From Corynebacterium sp. J010B-136 (GTDB lineage: Bacteria; Actinomycetota; Actinomycetes; Mycobacteriales; Mycobacteriaceae), in NCBI RefSeq assembly GCF_002967075.1, contig NZ_PUGE01000002.1:434001-498000 (forward strand): a stretch of 64,000 nt of DNA. Direction: 5' to 3'. This document shows positions 14,870 to 24,244 of this stretch, piece by piece. The notes beneath the pieces were generated by a model. It saw nothing but the letters and a program-made list of their open reading frames with translations. It was not told the origin of the DNA and made no database searches. A program made the position numbers and the translations under genes. Numbering within the stretch: position 1 is the stretch's first letter; every line of letters starts with the position of its first letter.

Positions 14870-15363
14870 CTATTTCGCATGCAGCGGAATGACCGCGGGG
14901 TAGGAGCGGTCACCTATTGCGACATTAGAAATCGCTATCTCGACGCCAAAGGTAGATTGCAAATTCTCTGCGGTAATGACCTTTTGCGTTGTTCCAAACT
15001 TCGGCGGTTGGTGTGGATGCAGCAACAGCGCCGAGGTGGAAATCCGCAAGGCATGGGCAGGGTAGTGGGTATTTATGATGATCGTCAGCTCGTGGTCTTT
15101 GGCCAGACTTTCCAAAAGATTGAGCACAATGAGCTGGTTGCGGAAATCGAGTCCGGTTTCTGGCTCATCGAGGACCAAGATCTGTGGCCTGCCGGCGAGT
15201 GCGCGGGCGATGAGCACCATCTGAAATTGCCCGCCACTCATCTGGCCACACAGCTTATGCGCTAGGTGGGAAATACCGATTTCAGCCATGACTTCTTCGG
15301 CAATCTCCCAGTCTTTAGGTCCTAGTCGAAACAATAAGCCAAGTCGCGCAGAGCGACCCGGCG
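14870..15363 (-). pseudogene. 5'-truncated siderophore/iron-type ABC ATPase gene
   Basis: The surviving frame encodes the second half of a FecE/FepC-like ATPase: ARLGLLFRLGPKDWE, the signature MSGGQFQMVLIARAL (ABC loop, with Q in the SGGQ), Walker B ILVLDEPETGLD, and H-loop TIIINTHYP. Walker A and everything before it is missing. The open frame continues back only to about 15391, where a stop is met and the divergent Crp-like remnant begins. Without Walker A the product cannot hydrolyse ATP. No permease or binding protein gene remains nearby. In such loci these usually lie on the 5' side, the side that is lost here. Confidence 0.7.
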
Positions 15364-16033
15364 TTGCTAGCGCCCGCGGGCTTTCAGCGCTTCAAGCCGG
15401 AAGAGATTGAGCGGGTCACTAGCTGTATTGGGGTGCAGGTTAAGACCTTCGCGCCGAAAGAGGTGATTGCGCATGCTGGGGAGCGAAGCACGAGTATTGG
15501 CGTAGTTATCGATGGAGCGGTGCTGGCGCGAAATATTGACTCCGATGGCGATACCTTGTTGCTGGATGTCAACGGCGGCGGCGAAGTCTTCGGTGCTGAT
15601 ATTTTATGGACGCCGGAAAATATCACGAACTATACAGTCCGTGCACTTGATTAATGCCAGGTGCTGATGGTCGGGATGGACAAGATCGTCCATGCCGAGG
15701 GCGCATTGTGTGAGTTGCGCACGCGCGTGGTGGAGAACCTGTTTTCTTGTCATGACAGAGAAAAACCGCAAGATGGAAGAACACTTGCGGTTGGTTTCAT
15801 TGAAATCTTTACGCAGCCGGTTAGAACTTTTCTTGAAAGCACAGTCGCTCAGGTTCAACTTTTCGATGTTTACGGTGCCCATTAGCCGGCAGGAGATGGC
15901 GGAGCATCTACATGCGGATAGGGCAGCGCTATCGCGTAAATTATCGCGTATGAAAGCAGAAAGCCTCATTGATTATCACCGCAACAGCTTTAGGCTGTTG
16001 CGGATTAACGCCCTTGAATCTGCGGCGGTTTAA
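15364..16033 (+). pseudogene. Crp/Fnr-family regulator, disrupted
   Basis: The pieces add up to a Crp-like protein. A cyclic-nucleotide-type barrel (RFKPEEIERV... VIAHAGERSTSIGVVIDGAV, GEVFGAD) runs to YTVRALD, where a TAA at 15652-15654 stops it. The frame continues in register as CQVLMVGMDKIVHAEGALCE up to VVENLFS, where one extra T near 15747-15748 shifts the frame. The rest, MTEKNRKMEEHLRLVSLKSL and the winged helix SRQEMAEHLHADRAALSRKL, follows to TAA 16031-16033. One nonsense codon, one frameshift and a missing N-terminal region make it a pseudogene. The start region abuts the truncated ABC gene, consistent with one deletion. Confidence 0.75.
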
Positions 16034-16713
16034 AGATTAGCGCTGAGCTTTCCGGCTGCTTCAAGTAGTTGCGTGCCGAATTTCTTAAAAGGAGAAGGCT
16101 TAAAGCGGTCGACGGAGCCGGAGATGGATAGCACCGCGGCGAGTTGGCCGTTGGAGTCCATGATGGGGGCAGAAACAGAAGCAAGGCCTGCTTCGCGCTC
16201 TTCGACGGATTCGGAGTAGCCTGCACGTCTAGCGGCATCGACGTCATCTTGGCTAAAGGTTGCGCCGTCGATGGTGATCTCAGCAAAAGCGGCGATCACG
16301 CGGGCTGCAGAACCAGAAGTCAGCGGTAGTTGGCTGCCCACAGGCACAACGTTGTGTAGGCCTTGGCTGGGTTCGGCGGTAGCCACGCAGGTACGGGTGG
16401 TTTCTGTCCACTGATATAACTGAATGGATTCGCCGGTATCTTCCATTAGCTGATCCATAATTGGCTTAGCGCTGGTGAGCAGATCATTGCGGTTGCCAGG
16501 AAATGCGGAGCCGATGGTCCATTTGCCTTCGGGGGTACGTGCAACCAGCCGGTGTGCTTCTAAAGCTGTGGCCAGACGGTGTGTGGTTGCCCGTGGCAGG
16601 CCGGTGGTTTCGCACAAATCACTGAGCGTTGATGGTTTGTTGGCGGCGGCCATCATAATCGCTACTGCGCGATCGAGTACCTTAATGCCAGAAACTGCGC
16701 TATAATCTCCCAT
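16030..16713 (-). CDS. ltbR: IclR-family regulator of leucine/tryptophan biosynthesis (LtbR-like)
   Basis: A 227-residue IclR protein. It has an N-terminal winged helix (VLDRAVAIMMAAANKPSTLS, then DLCETTGLPRATTHRLATAL, about residues 11-60) and a C-terminal effector domain ending SPFKKFGTQLLEAAGKL. It is divergent from leuC, the arrangement of C. glutamicum LtbR, which represses leuB and leuCD; the name rests on that context and on the MG-x-YSAVSGIKVLDRAV start. I choose ATG 16713 as a leaderless start, because -35 TTGAAA and -10 TATGTT lie at fitting distances and the -10 ends seven bases before it. An in-frame extension of seven codons upstream would run into the promoter. Confidence 0.85.
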   Translation of the reverse strand: MGDYSAVSGIKVLDRAVAIMMAAANKPSTLSDLCETTGLPRATTHRLATALEAHRLVARTPEGKWTIGSAFPGNRNDLLTSAKPIMDQLMEDTGESIQLYQWTETTRTCVATAEPSQGLHNVVPVGSQLPLTSGSAARVIAAFAEITIDGATFSQDDVDAARRAGYSESVEEREAGLASVSAPIMDSNGQLAAVLSISGSVDRFKPSPFKKFGTQLLEAAGKLSANL

Positions 16714-16749
16714 ATATTGAAACATACGTCCCAATTAGTGAGATTTCAA
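16714..16749. promoter_or_regulatory. ltbR promoter in the ltbR-leuC divergent region
   Basis: On the minus strand TTGAAA (16749-16744), 17 bases and TATGTT (16726-16721) form the ltbR promoter. On the plus strand another TTGAAA (16717-16722) could be the leuC -35. The two TTGAAA boxes are inverted relative to each other and leave about 50 bases between the genes, so a regulator bound here would affect both. Confidence 0.55.
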
Positions 16750-16762
16750 GTGGAGTGATGAA

Positions 16763-18211
16763 ATGTCCGAGAAATTGACGCTGGCAGAAAAGGTGTGGCG
16801 CGACCACGTTGTTACCAAAGGTGAGAACGGTGCGCCAGACCTGATTTATATCGATTTCCAGCTGTTGCACGAGGTTACCAGCCCACAGGCCTTTGACGGT
16901 CTGCGCTTGGCCGGACGAAAGATGCGCCACCCCGAGCTGCATCTGGCAACCGAGGACCACAACGTGCCAACCTTGGGAATTAAAACCGGTAACTTGCTGG
17001 AAATCATCGATAAGACTTCCCGTACCCAGGTATCTACGCTGCGCGATAACTGTGAGGAATTTGGTGTGCGTCTGCACTCCATGGGCGATGAACAGCAAGG
17101 CATTGTCCACACCGTTGGTCCTCAGCTGGGCATTACCCAACCCGGTATGACCATTGTGTGTGGTGACTCGCATACCTCTACCCACGGTGCTTTTGGCTCT
17201 ATTGCGATGGGCATTGGTACCTCTGAGGTTGAACACGTTATGGCTACCCAGACCTTGTCGTTGAAGCCTTTTAAGACCATGGCTATTGAAGTCAAAGGTG
17301 AATTAAAAGAAGGCGTATCTGCCAAGGACTTGATTTTGGCAATTATTGCCAAGATTGGCACCGGCGGCGGCCAAGGCCACATTATCGAATACCGCGGTGA
17401 AGCGATTCGCAAGATGTCCATGGAAGCACGCATGACTATTTGCAACATGTCCATTGAGGCAGGCGCTCGCGCGGGCATGGTCGCACCAGACCAGATTACT
17501 TATGACTATGTCGAAGGCCGCGAGTTCGCACCGAAGGGTGAGGACTGGGACAAGGCAGTTGAATACTGGAAGACCTTGCCAACTGATGAAGGCGCAGTCT
17601 TTGACACCGTCGTGGAAATTGACGCTGATGAGCTGACCCCATTTGTTACCTGGGGTACCAACCCTGGTCAGGGTCTGCCATTGGGTGCTGTTGTACCAGA
17701 CCCAGAAGATGCTGGCGATGACAATGAGAAGTCAGCTATCTCCAAGGCGCTGGAGTACATGGACTTGACCCCAGGTATGCCGCTGCGTGATATCTCCATC
17801 GATACTGTTTTCTTGGGCTCGTGCACCAATGCACGTATCGAAGACCTGCGTGCAGCCGCAGAAGTGGTAGAAGGCCGCACGATTGCCGCTGATACCCGCA
17901 TGATTGTTGTGCCGTCGTCTGAGGTTGTAAAGAAGCAGGCTGAAGATGAAGGCCTGGATAAGATCTTCACCGACTTTGGTGCGGAATGGCGTACCGCAGG
18001 CTGCTCGATGTGCTTGGGCATGAACCCAGATCAGCTGAAGCCAGGTGAGCGCTCCGCGTCGACCTCAAACCGTAACTTCGAAGGCCGTCAGGGCCCTGGC
18101 GGACGTACCCACTTGGTCTCCCCATTGGTTGCAGCAGCTACTGCTGTTACCGGTCACTTGTCTTCGCCAGCTGACTTAGATCCGCGCGAGCCTGCCGCGC
18201 AGGCCTCTTAA
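16763..18211 (+). CDS. leuC: 3-isopropylmalate dehydratase large subunit
   Basis: Isomerises 2-isopropylmalate to 3-isopropylmalate together with LeuD, the second dedicated step of leucine synthesis in the cytosol. The 482-residue protein has the aconitase-family layout: N-terminal [26 protein letters not shown], and the iron-sulfur cysteines in [15 protein letters not shown] (about residue 354) and the CSMC pair of [14 protein letters not shown] (about 414-417), then FEGRQG. The ATG follows GGAGTG with good spacing. It is followed by leuD after 50 bases and divergent from ltbR. Confidence 0.97.
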   Translation: MSEKLTLAEKVWRDHVVTKGENGAPDLIYIDFQLLHEVTSPQAFDGLRLAGRKMRHPELHLATEDHNVPTLGIKTGNLLEIIDKTSRTQVSTLRDNCEEFGVRLHSMGDEQQGIVHTVGPQLGITQPGMTIVCGDSHTSTHGAFGSIAMGIGTSEVEHVMATQTLSLKPFKTMAIEVKGELKEGVSAKDLILAIIAKIGTGGGQGHIIEYRGEAIRKMSMEARMTICNMSIEAGARAGMVAPDQITYDYVEGREFAPKGEDWDKAVEYWKTLPTDEGAVFDTVVEIDADELTPFVTWGTNPGQGLPLGAVVPDPEDAGDDNEKSAISKALEYMDLTPGMPLRDISIDTVFLGSCTNARIEDLRAAAEVVEGRTIAADTRMIVVPSSEVVKKQAEDEGLDKIFTDFGAEWRTAGCSMCLGMNPDQLKPGERSASTSNRNFEGRQGPGGRTHLVSPLVAAATAVTGHLSSPADLDPREPAAQAS

Positions 18212-18261
18212 GACACCCGGCTACCAATCAGGCTACGAAGACGAATAAGGAGAAGTAAGTT

Positions 18262-18873
18262 ATGGAAAAGTTCACCACGCACACCGGCATTGGCGTTCCA
18301 CTGCGCTATTCCAATGTGGATACCGACCAGATCATCCCAGCGGTCTACCTCAAGTCTGTCAAGCGCACGGGCTTTCAAGATGGCCTGTTTTCTAACTGGC
18401 GCAAGGATGAGAACTTTGTACTGAACCAGGAGCCATACAAGAATGGCTCGGTGCTATTCGCTGGCGCGGACTTCGGCACGGGTTCTTCGCGTGAGCACGC
18501 AGTGTGGGCTTTGGGAGATTACGGCTTCAAGGCGGTATTTTCCTCCCGCTTTGCTGATATTTTCCGCGGCAACTCCGGTAAGGCTGGCATGCTGACCGGC
18601 TTGATGGAACAAGAAGACATTGAGCTGATCTGGAAGCAGCTGGAATCCGGCGATACGGAAGTCACCGTCGATTTGGAAGCACGCACTGTCACCGTCGGTG
18701 GCAATGTCTACAGCTTCGACATTGATGACTACACCCGCTGGCGCTTGATGGAAGGCCTCGACGACATCGGGTTGACCCTGCGCGATGAGGATGCTATCTC
18801 CAACTTTGAAAACAAGCGTCCTGCATTCAAACCAGCAGTGGCACCAGGCTCTGGTCCGGTGGCTCAGGTTTAA
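18262..18873 (+). CDS. leuD: 3-isopropylmalate dehydratase small subunit
   Basis: A 203-residue partner of LeuC carrying the swivelling domain: [23 protein letters not shown] near the N-terminus, [17 protein letters not shown] (substrate-contact loop, about residues 70-86) and [20 protein letters not shown]. Length and order match the bacterial family. The ATG is preceded by AAGGAGAAGTAAGTT. It ends a two-gene transcript closed by a strong hairpin 24 bases downstream. Confidence 0.97.
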   Translation: MEKFTTHTGIGVPLRYSNVDTDQIIPAVYLKSVKRTGFQDGLFSNWRKDENFVLNQEPYKNGSVLFAGADFGTGSSREHAVWALGDYGFKAVFSSRFADIFRGNSGKAGMLTGLMEQEDIELIWKQLESGDTEVTVDLEARTVTVGGNVYSFDIDDYTRWRLMEGLDDIGLTLRDEDAISNFENKRPAFKPAVAPGSGPVAQV

Positions 18874-18896
18874 GTTGATTGAAACTTGTATAAAAC

Positions 18897-18928
18897 TTAT
18901 GCCCCAGGGAATATACCCTGGGGCATAA
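18897..18928. terminator. Hairpin after leuD
   Basis: TTATGCCCCAGGG (18897-18909) and CCCTGGGGCATAA (18916-18928) form a perfect 13-bp stem with a six-base AATATA loop. The T-run is poor, yet stem strength makes termination likely. Confidence 0.75.
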
Positions 18929-18946
18929 ACTATTGCGAGTACTACT

Positions 18947-19930
18947 ATGAATAAAATGTCCCACACCCCTGATCCCTCTGGCGAAGCAGAGCGCAGCGAC
19001 GCGAATGCGCAGCGCTCGCTTATCCCACCGGCAGGTCCATCCTGGACTGGGTCGCTGATGGGAACCTCGATCATTGCTGCATTGCTTGCCATTCACGGGC
19101 AAGCTGCCGTGGGGTTGGTCTTTGCGGTCATTGGTACCGGTATCTTCGCCGTCACGCTTTATGGATTGGTGCGTTATCGCAGCCCGCGCTTTTTACCGGA
19201 GTACATGGGTCCGTGGGGAATGTTTGCCATGGGTGTTATCTCCCTGGGCTCGGCGTGGACAGCTATTAGCGGGGATTCGCTCTATCAGCTCATTGGTTAT
19301 CTCACCGGCGGGCTGGGCGGATTTATCATCGCGTTAAATCAGTGGCGCAAATTTATCGGCTTACCGAATTTCCAGTGGGGATTAGCCTTGGTAGTACCCA
19401 TGGTGGCGGCAACTAATGCCGCGCAGCTGGGTTTTATTGGGCTGGGCCGATTTGGTTTCATCCTCGTGTGGATTATCGGCGTACCGGTCTTTGTTTATGT
19501 GTACTTCGCGCTGATGCGCCGACGTACAACCATTCCGGTGCTCTTGGGGCATACCGCGTGGATTCCGGTGGGGGTTGTTGGGCAATCCACAGCGGCTGCG
19601 CAACTGCTTTTCCCGCAAGGATTTGGGCTGGCTTATGCCACGGTCATGTTGCCGCTGGGTGCTGCGGCAAGTGTCTTCGCGCTGTATCACGAATTTCGCA
19701 CTGTACGCGCCTGGGCGCCCTATAACCCCGCTTGGTGGGGCGCAACGTTTCCCGTGGGCACCATGAGCCTGGGCACGCACTTTGTTGCAGAAAATGCCCA
19801 GCTGCCCATCTTTGATCTCATCAGCCAGATTTTCTTAGGCTTGTTGATCTTCAACTGGTGCCTGTGCGCTGTGCGCTTTGGATTCTGGTTCTCCCAGTCC
19901 TATCGCACAGGCAAGGGCGAAGCTAAGTAA
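18947..19930 (+). CDS. TDT/SLAC1-family C4-dicarboxylate or tellurite-resistance transporter
   Basis: A 327-residue membrane protein with about ten hydrophobic segments and a charged N-terminal tail of about 28 residues. The segments PPAGPSWTGSLMGTS, PEYMGPWGMFAMGVI and FPVGTMSLGTHFVAE resemble the repeated G-P-x-W-x-G and F-P-V-G-T motifs of the TDT family (Mae1, TehA). Members move malate-like acids or anions. No adjoining gene hints at the substrate. The ATG at 18947 and another three codons later are both possible starts; neither has a strong ribosome site. The 3' end overlaps the convergent mutT-like gene by 31 bases. Confidence 0.8.
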   Translation: MNKMSHTPDPSGEAERSDANAQRSLIPPAGPSWTGSLMGTSIIAALLAIHGQAAVGLVFAVIGTGIFAVTLYGLVRYRSPRFLPEYMGPWGMFAMGVISLGSAWTAISGDSLYQLIGYLTGGLGGFIIALNQWRKFIGLPNFQWGLALVVPMVAATNAAQLGFIGLGRFGFILVWIIGVPVFVYVYFALMRRRTTIPVLLGHTAWIPVGVVGQSTAAAQLLFPQGFGLAYATVMLPLGAAASVFALYHEFRTVRAWAPYNPAWWGATFPVGTMSLGTHFVAENAQLPIFDLISQIFLGLLIFNWCLCAVRFGFWFSQSYRTGKGEAK

Positions 19931-20901
19931 TCAGCGCCGATGAGCTCGCCTTCTAAGAAGCTCAAAACCCATACGGAAGCTTTCTTTACCTTCAAATCCT
20001 CGGTGTCCATAAACGCAGGCGCATAAGACTCAATCACCGAAGGAATAGTCAGTCCTTGGGAGACTACGATCGGGGTGCCGCCGCGCGCGACGATGGATTT
20101 AAAGGCCAGAAGGGCTTTGGAGGGTTGGTCTAACCAGGCGTCATCGCCAAGCAAGGCGTCAACGTGCACGGGAAGATTGAGCTCATCGGCAATGGGCGCG
20201 GCTGTGTTCAAACAGCGATCCGGGGTGGCGGAATAAATCGCCGTGGGCTGATAGGGGCTAAGCTCCGCAATGAGCATTTCTGCCTGCCTGCGGCCCTTTT
20301 TATCCAGCGGGCGCAAATTATCATCCCCGCTCCAATTCTTGCGGTTATGCGCGCGAGCATGGCGAACATAGAGCACCAAAGCATCAGGAATCAGCTGCAA
20401 GCGCTTGGCGGCCTTATCCAGCACGTCTTCATCGAGTTGGTAGGTCACGCGCTCGCGGGCCTGCTCAATGGGCATCCAGACCAATTCATCGGCTTCTTCA
20501 TTCGGGGTAAATTCGCCAGATAGCACCTGGGCTAGCCAGTAGTAGACCACTTTGGTGCGGCCTTGGACCGGGTAGGTGACCTTGCCAACGAGTTTGCCGA
20601 GCTTGACCTTGTAGCCGGTTTCTTCCCACAACTCGCGCGCGACGGTGGCGGGCAAGGATTCGCCGGGGTCTACTTTGCCCTTGGGCAAAGACCAGTCGTC
20701 ATAGTGCGGGCGGTGAATGAGTGCCACCTCGGGGGCAGCGGGGTTCCCGCGCCACAAAATAGCGCCGGCAGCCAGGGTGGTGCGTTTGAACTCAGCCTTG
20801 GGATCTACAGGAACGTGCTGCAAGCGGCCGGAGATGAAAGACTTCGAGGAGATGTCCTTATCTGTTTCATGCATGTCTTTAACCTTGGGTGTCTTGGCCA
20901 C
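19900..20901 (-). CDS. MutT1-type protein: Nudix hydrolase fused to histidine phosphatase
   Basis: A 333-residue two-domain protein. The N-terminal Nudix domain carries the full box GKVDPGESLPATVARELWEE-TGY (about residues 78-100). The C-terminal domain is of the phosphoglycerate-mutase type, starting with LVLYVRHARAH (catalytic R-H) and ending before LSFLEGEL. This architecture is that of mycobacterial MutT1, which removes 8-oxo-dGTP and diadenosine polyphosphates. I choose GTG 20901, which has AAAGGAG six bases upstream; a frame from 20931 lacks a site. Divergent from gpsA, 125 bases away. Confidence 0.88.
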   Translation of the reverse strand: MAKTPKVKDMHETDKDISSKSFISGRLQHVPVDPKAEFKRTTLAAGAILWRGNPAAPEVALIHRPHYDDWSLPKGKVDPGESLPATVARELWEETGYKVKLGKLVGKVTYPVQGRTKVVYYWLAQVLSGEFTPNEEADELVWMPIEQARERVTYQLDEDVLDKAAKRLQLIPDALVLYVRHARAHNRKNWSGDDNLRPLDKKGRRQAEMLIAELSPYQPTAIYSATPDRCLNTAAPIADELNLPVHVDALLGDDAWLDQPSKALLAFKSIVARGGTPIVVSQGLTIPSVIESYAPAFMDTEDLKVKKASVWVLSFLEGELIGADYLASPLPVR

Positions 20902-21026
20902 TTTATGCTCCTTTGGGGGTGATTGCTTCATCCATATCCTAAACCCTGTCGGGTAAAGAGTCAGGGTAAAGCGCGTGCATGTTTTATGATGGGTTGCGTA
21001 CTAACGGTGCAATGAAAGGTGAATGA

Positions 21027-22028
21027 ATGGCACAGGTGGCTGTGATGGGTGCGGGTTCGTGGGGAACCACGCTGGCGAAAGTCTTTGCCGACGCCGGCAG
21101 TGACGTACGCCTGTGGGTTCGGCGCCCAGAATTAGCCGAAGCCATTGCTACCTCGCACATCAATGCGGACTACCTGCCTAATATTTCGCTGCCTGAATCC
21201 ATTGCCACCACCACCGATGCCCAAGAAGCCTTGCGTGGGGCAGATATCGTGGTCTTTGCTGTGCCCTCGCAGGCGATGCGCGTTAACTTGGCAAACTGGA
21301 ACGCAGATTTGCCTGCCGATGCCACCTTGGTGTCCATTTCCAAAGGTATCGAGAAAGAAACCTTTAAGCGCATGAGCGAAGTCATTGCCGAGTGCACTGG
21401 CGCATCACCGGAGCGCATCGCGGTGCTCTCGGGCCCGAACCTCGCGCGCGAAATCGCTGAGAAACAAGCCGCGGCGACTGTGATTGCGTGTCCGGATGAA
21501 CAGCGGGCGAAGGCCGTGCAGCAAGCCGTGGCGACGTCCTATCTGCGTCCCTATACCAATACCGATGTTATCGGTTGTGAAATTGGCGGCGCGTGTAAAA
21601 ACGTCATCGCGCTGGCCTGCGGTGTGGCTACCGGTATGGGCATGGGCACTAACACCATGGCAACGCTTATTACCCGTGGGCTTGCGGAGATTACCCGCTT
21701 AGGCGAAGCCCTTGGCGCGGATTCGCGCACCTTTGCCGGGCTCGCTGGGTTGGGTGACTTGGTAGCTACCTGTACTTCCGAGCTTTCGCGTAACCGCACC
21801 TTTGGTTTCCGCCTGGGCCAGGGCGGAAGCTTAGAAGAAGCAGCGGCTGCTACCAATGGGCAAGTTGCTGAAGGCGTGATTTCTTCGGCCTCGATTTACC
21901 GTCTCGCCAGCGATCATGGCGTGGATATGCCGTTGACCCAAGCAGTCTTTGGGGTGTGCCATAAAAACCTTTCGGCGGAAGACATGGTGATCGCTCTGAT
22001 GGGTCGCAGCAAGAAGTCTGAAGTTTAA
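21027..22028 (+). CDS. gpsA: Glycerol-3-phosphate dehydrogenase [NAD(P)+]
   Basis: Reduces dihydroxyacetone phosphate to sn-glycerol 3-phosphate for phospholipid synthesis. The 333-residue protein shows the N-terminal dinucleotide fold [38 protein letters not shown], the catalytic-site lysine region [21 protein letters not shown] and [19 protein letters not shown]. The ATG has AAAGG seven bases upstream. ddlA follows 18 bases later in the same operon, as in other actinobacteria. Confidence 0.97.
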   Translation: MAQVAVMGAGSWGTTLAKVFADAGSDVRLWVRRPELAEAIATSHINADYLPNISLPESIATTTDAQEALRGADIVVFAVPSQAMRVNLANWNADLPADATLVSISKGIEKETFKRMSEVIAECTGASPERIAVLSGPNLAREIAEKQAAATVIACPDEQRAKAVQQAVATSYLRPYTNTDVIGCEIGGACKNVIALACGVATGMGMGTNTMATLITRGLAEITRLGEALGADSRTFAGLAGLGDLVATCTSELSRNRTFGFRLGQGGSLEEAAAATNGQVAEGVISSASIYRLASDHGVDMPLTQAVFGVCHKNLSAEDMVIALMGRSKKSEV

Positions 22029-22046
22029 TCGCTAGACTAACGGGCT

Positions 22047-23117
22047 ATGACTTCGAAAACCCGCGTAGCTGTCATCTATGGTGGCAAAAGTACTGAGCAC
22101 TCTGTTTCTTGCGTAACTGCCGGCGCCATTATGAACAATTTGGACCCCCAGCGTTATGAGATTGTTCCCATCGCCATTACCCGTGAAGGCACCTGGACTA
22201 TTGGTGTTACTGAGGGTTTGGAGATTAAAGATGGCAAGTTGCCAGAGGTAGAAGAAGCCGATGAATTGACTGTTTCTTTAAATCCACAAGGTGCAGGCCA
22301 GATTCACAATGTCACCCGCGGGACCTTGCACGCTGAAGTAGATGTGGCTTTTCCTGCACTGCATGGTGTCAACGGTGAAGATGGCACCATCCAAGGCGTC
22401 TTTGAAATGGCCGGCATTCCTTATGTAGGCCCAGGCGTTATGGCTTCGGCAGTAGGCATGGACAAAGAGTTCATGCGAAAGCTGATGGCGGCTGAAGGCC
22501 TGCCCGTTACCCGCGATGTTATCTTGCGTGGGCGTACCGAACTGACTGAGGAAGAAAAGGATTTCTTAGGCCTGCCAGTCTTTGTAAAGCCTGCCCGCGG
22601 TGGCTCTTCCATCGGTGTATCCAAGGTGTCTTCCTGGGATGAGCTCGACGCGGCTATTGCTGAAGCTGCGAAGAGCGATGACAAGGTCATTGTCGAAGCA
22701 GAACTTATCGGCGCTGAAGTCGAAGTAGGTGTTCTCGAATACCCCGACGGTAAGTTGGTGGCTTCTGTGCCTGCGAAGCTCAACGGCACCGAAGATTCCG
22801 AGGAAGGCTTCTACGGCTTTGACACCAAATACCTCGATAACACCGTCACCGCGACCATCCCGGCACCTTTTGATGATGACACCATCAAGTCCATCCAGGA
22901 CCTTGCGATCGAAACCTTCAAGTCACTTAACTGCGAAGGCCTCTCACGCATTGATTTCTTTGTCACCGACAACGGCCCGATGATTAACGAAATCAACACC
23001 CTGCCGGGCTTTACCCCGATTTCCATGTACCCACAGGTCTTCTTAGCCTCCGGTGTCAGCTACCCAGAGCTACTAGACACCCTGCTGGCCACAGCGCTAG
23101 CCAAAGCGCAACGTTAA
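22047..23117 (+). CDS. ddlA: D-alanine--D-alanine ligase
   Basis: Makes the D-Ala-D-Ala dipeptide for peptidoglycan. The 356-residue ATP-grasp protein has N-terminal RVAVIYGGKSTEHSVSCVTA, HGVNGEDGTIQGVFEMAGIPYVG (substrate loop), KPARGGSSIGVSKV (ATP loop) and the C-terminal INEINTLPGFTPISMYPQ with metal-binding E and N. Length is normal. Co-transcribed with gpsA. Two copies of a 14-base repeat and then a terminator follow. Confidence 0.97.
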   Translation: MTSKTRVAVIYGGKSTEHSVSCVTAGAIMNNLDPQRYEIVPIAITREGTWTIGVTEGLEIKDGKLPEVEEADELTVSLNPQGAGQIHNVTRGTLHAEVDVAFPALHGVNGEDGTIQGVFEMAGIPYVGPGVMASAVGMDKEFMRKLMAAEGLPVTRDVILRGRTELTEEEKDFLGLPVFVKPARGGSSIGVSKVSSWDELDAAIAEAAKSDDKVIVEAELIGAEVEVGVLEYPDGKLVASVPAKLNGTEDSEEGFYGFDTKYLDNTVTATIPAPFDDDTIKSIQDLAIETFKSLNCEGLSRIDFFVTDNGPMINEINTLPGFTPISMYPQVFLASGVSYPELLDTLLATALAKAQR

Positions 23118-23125
23118 CTCGCATC

Positions 23126-23192
23126 AAGTGCTCGTTAACGCAGTACAATGTAGCGCTCATCAACTCAAAAGCAGAGTTAAGTGCTCGTTAAC
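23126..23192. repeat. Two 14-bp direct repeats behind ddlA
   Basis: AAGTGCTCGTTAAC occurs at 23126-23139 and 23179-23192. The second copy also sits in an inverted repeat AGTTAA-N7-TTAACT. The 53-base offset and position between a stop codon and a terminator do not suggest a particular function. Confidence 0.5.
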
Positions 23193-23208
23193 TTTAAGAT
23201 TTGAATGG

Positions 23209-23245
23209 CGGTAGTTAGCTTTAGTGCTAGCTACCGTTTATTTTT
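23209..23245 (+). terminator. Intrinsic terminator of the gpsA-ddlA operon
   Basis: CGGTAGTTAGC (23209-23219) pairs with GCTAGCTACCG (23226-23236), eleven pairs with one wobble, followed by TTTATTTTT. The right arm overlaps the stop codon of the convergent EamA gene. Confidence 0.88.
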
Positions 23246-24240
23246 GCCCGGGGTCTGCGCGTAGCAGGGCCAAGTGAGAGCACGAGCAGTGCTGCGCCGA
23301 TTGCGACCATGCCAATCCAGCCGATGGGAGCTAGGCGTTCACCGACGATGAAGACTGCGAGGATAGCGGCGATGGCGGGTTCAGCAAGTGTCAGCGTGGT
23401 GGCAGCGCTTGCGGTGACACGCGTGAGGCCATAACCAAAGAGTAGGTAGCCTACGAACATGGGGATTATCGCCATGTACGCGCCAACTGTGAGGGTGCGT
23501 GCGTTGGTCAGTAGCGGCGCGCCGGTTGCGAGAAGCACGGGCATAAGGGCAAGCCCACCAAGACCGAAGATGGCACCCATGCCGGCGGCGCGTCCGATGG
23601 TGCCGCGGTCTGTTCGGCCAATGAGATTATGTGCGCTGAAGGAATATAGCGCGTAGGTAAACCCGGCGATTAGCCCTAAGACAATGCCAAAGATGGTGGG
23701 CCAGGTTTCACTGGGAGCGTTGTGCATCTTCGCTAGGCACAAGAGTGTGCTGCCAGTGATACCGAGCGTGGCGGCAAGCATCCACCAGCGGCTGAGTTTT
23801 TGCTTTTCAATGATGCGCTCTAATAAGCCAGAGGCAATGGGCGCGGAGCCCAGGGAGACCACTGTGCCAATGGCGACACCGGCAAGATGCATGGAGCTAT
23901 AAAACGCTAGTGGGTAGATAAAGACGCCTATGGCACCGGTGATGATGGTGCCAATATTTGCCCGTAATGCTGCCCGCGCGCGGTATAGCGCCGGCAAGGC
24001 GATAAGTGCTTGAAGTAGTCCGCCAATGCCTAATGCCGCAGCACCCATGGCAAGCGGGCCTACTTCTGGGGCGAAGGTTGCAGCGGTTCCCGTTGTACCC
24101 CAGAGTCCAGCTGCACCAAGCACGGCAAGAGTTCCCAGCAACGTGCCCGCCGGCTTAGTGGGCGACTGCGTGCTACGCGGTTGCGGCGTGCGTGGCTGCG
24201 GTGAGCGCTGCTGTTGGGAGCGTGGCTGCGGGGCAGACAA
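23227..24240 (-). CDS. EamA-type (DMT superfamily) transporter
   Basis: A 337-residue membrane protein with ten hydrophobic segments in two EamA repeats (AAGLWGTTGTAATFAPE opens the first; FGIVLGLIAGFTYALYSFSA opens the second; TLAEPAIAAILAVFIVGERL is the classic late-segment motif). The N-terminus is odd: 30 residues of tandem R-S/T-P-Q units (RSQQQRSPQPRTPQPRSTQ). Such proteins export amino acids or other small molecules. The start is a TTG four bases after the stop of the DUF3515 gene, so translational coupling is likely. No ribosome site stands out. Confidence 0.8.
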   Translation of the reverse strand: MSAPQPRSQQQRSPQPRTPQPRSTQSPTKPAGTLLGTLAVLGAAGLWGTTGTAATFAPEVGPLAMGAAALGIGGLLQALIALPALYRARAALRANIGTIITGAIGVFIYPLAFYSSMHLAGVAIGTVVSLGSAPIASGLLERIIEKQKLSRWWMLAATLGITGSTLLCLAKMHNAPSETWPTIFGIVLGLIAGFTYALYSFSAHNLIGRTDRGTIGRAAGMGAIFGLGGLALMPVLLATGAPLLTNARTLTVGAYMAIIPMFVGYLLFGYGLTRVTASAATTLTLAEPAIAAILAVFIVGERLAPIGWIGMVAIGAALLVLSLGPATRRPRAKINGS

Positions 24241-24244
24241 GGTC

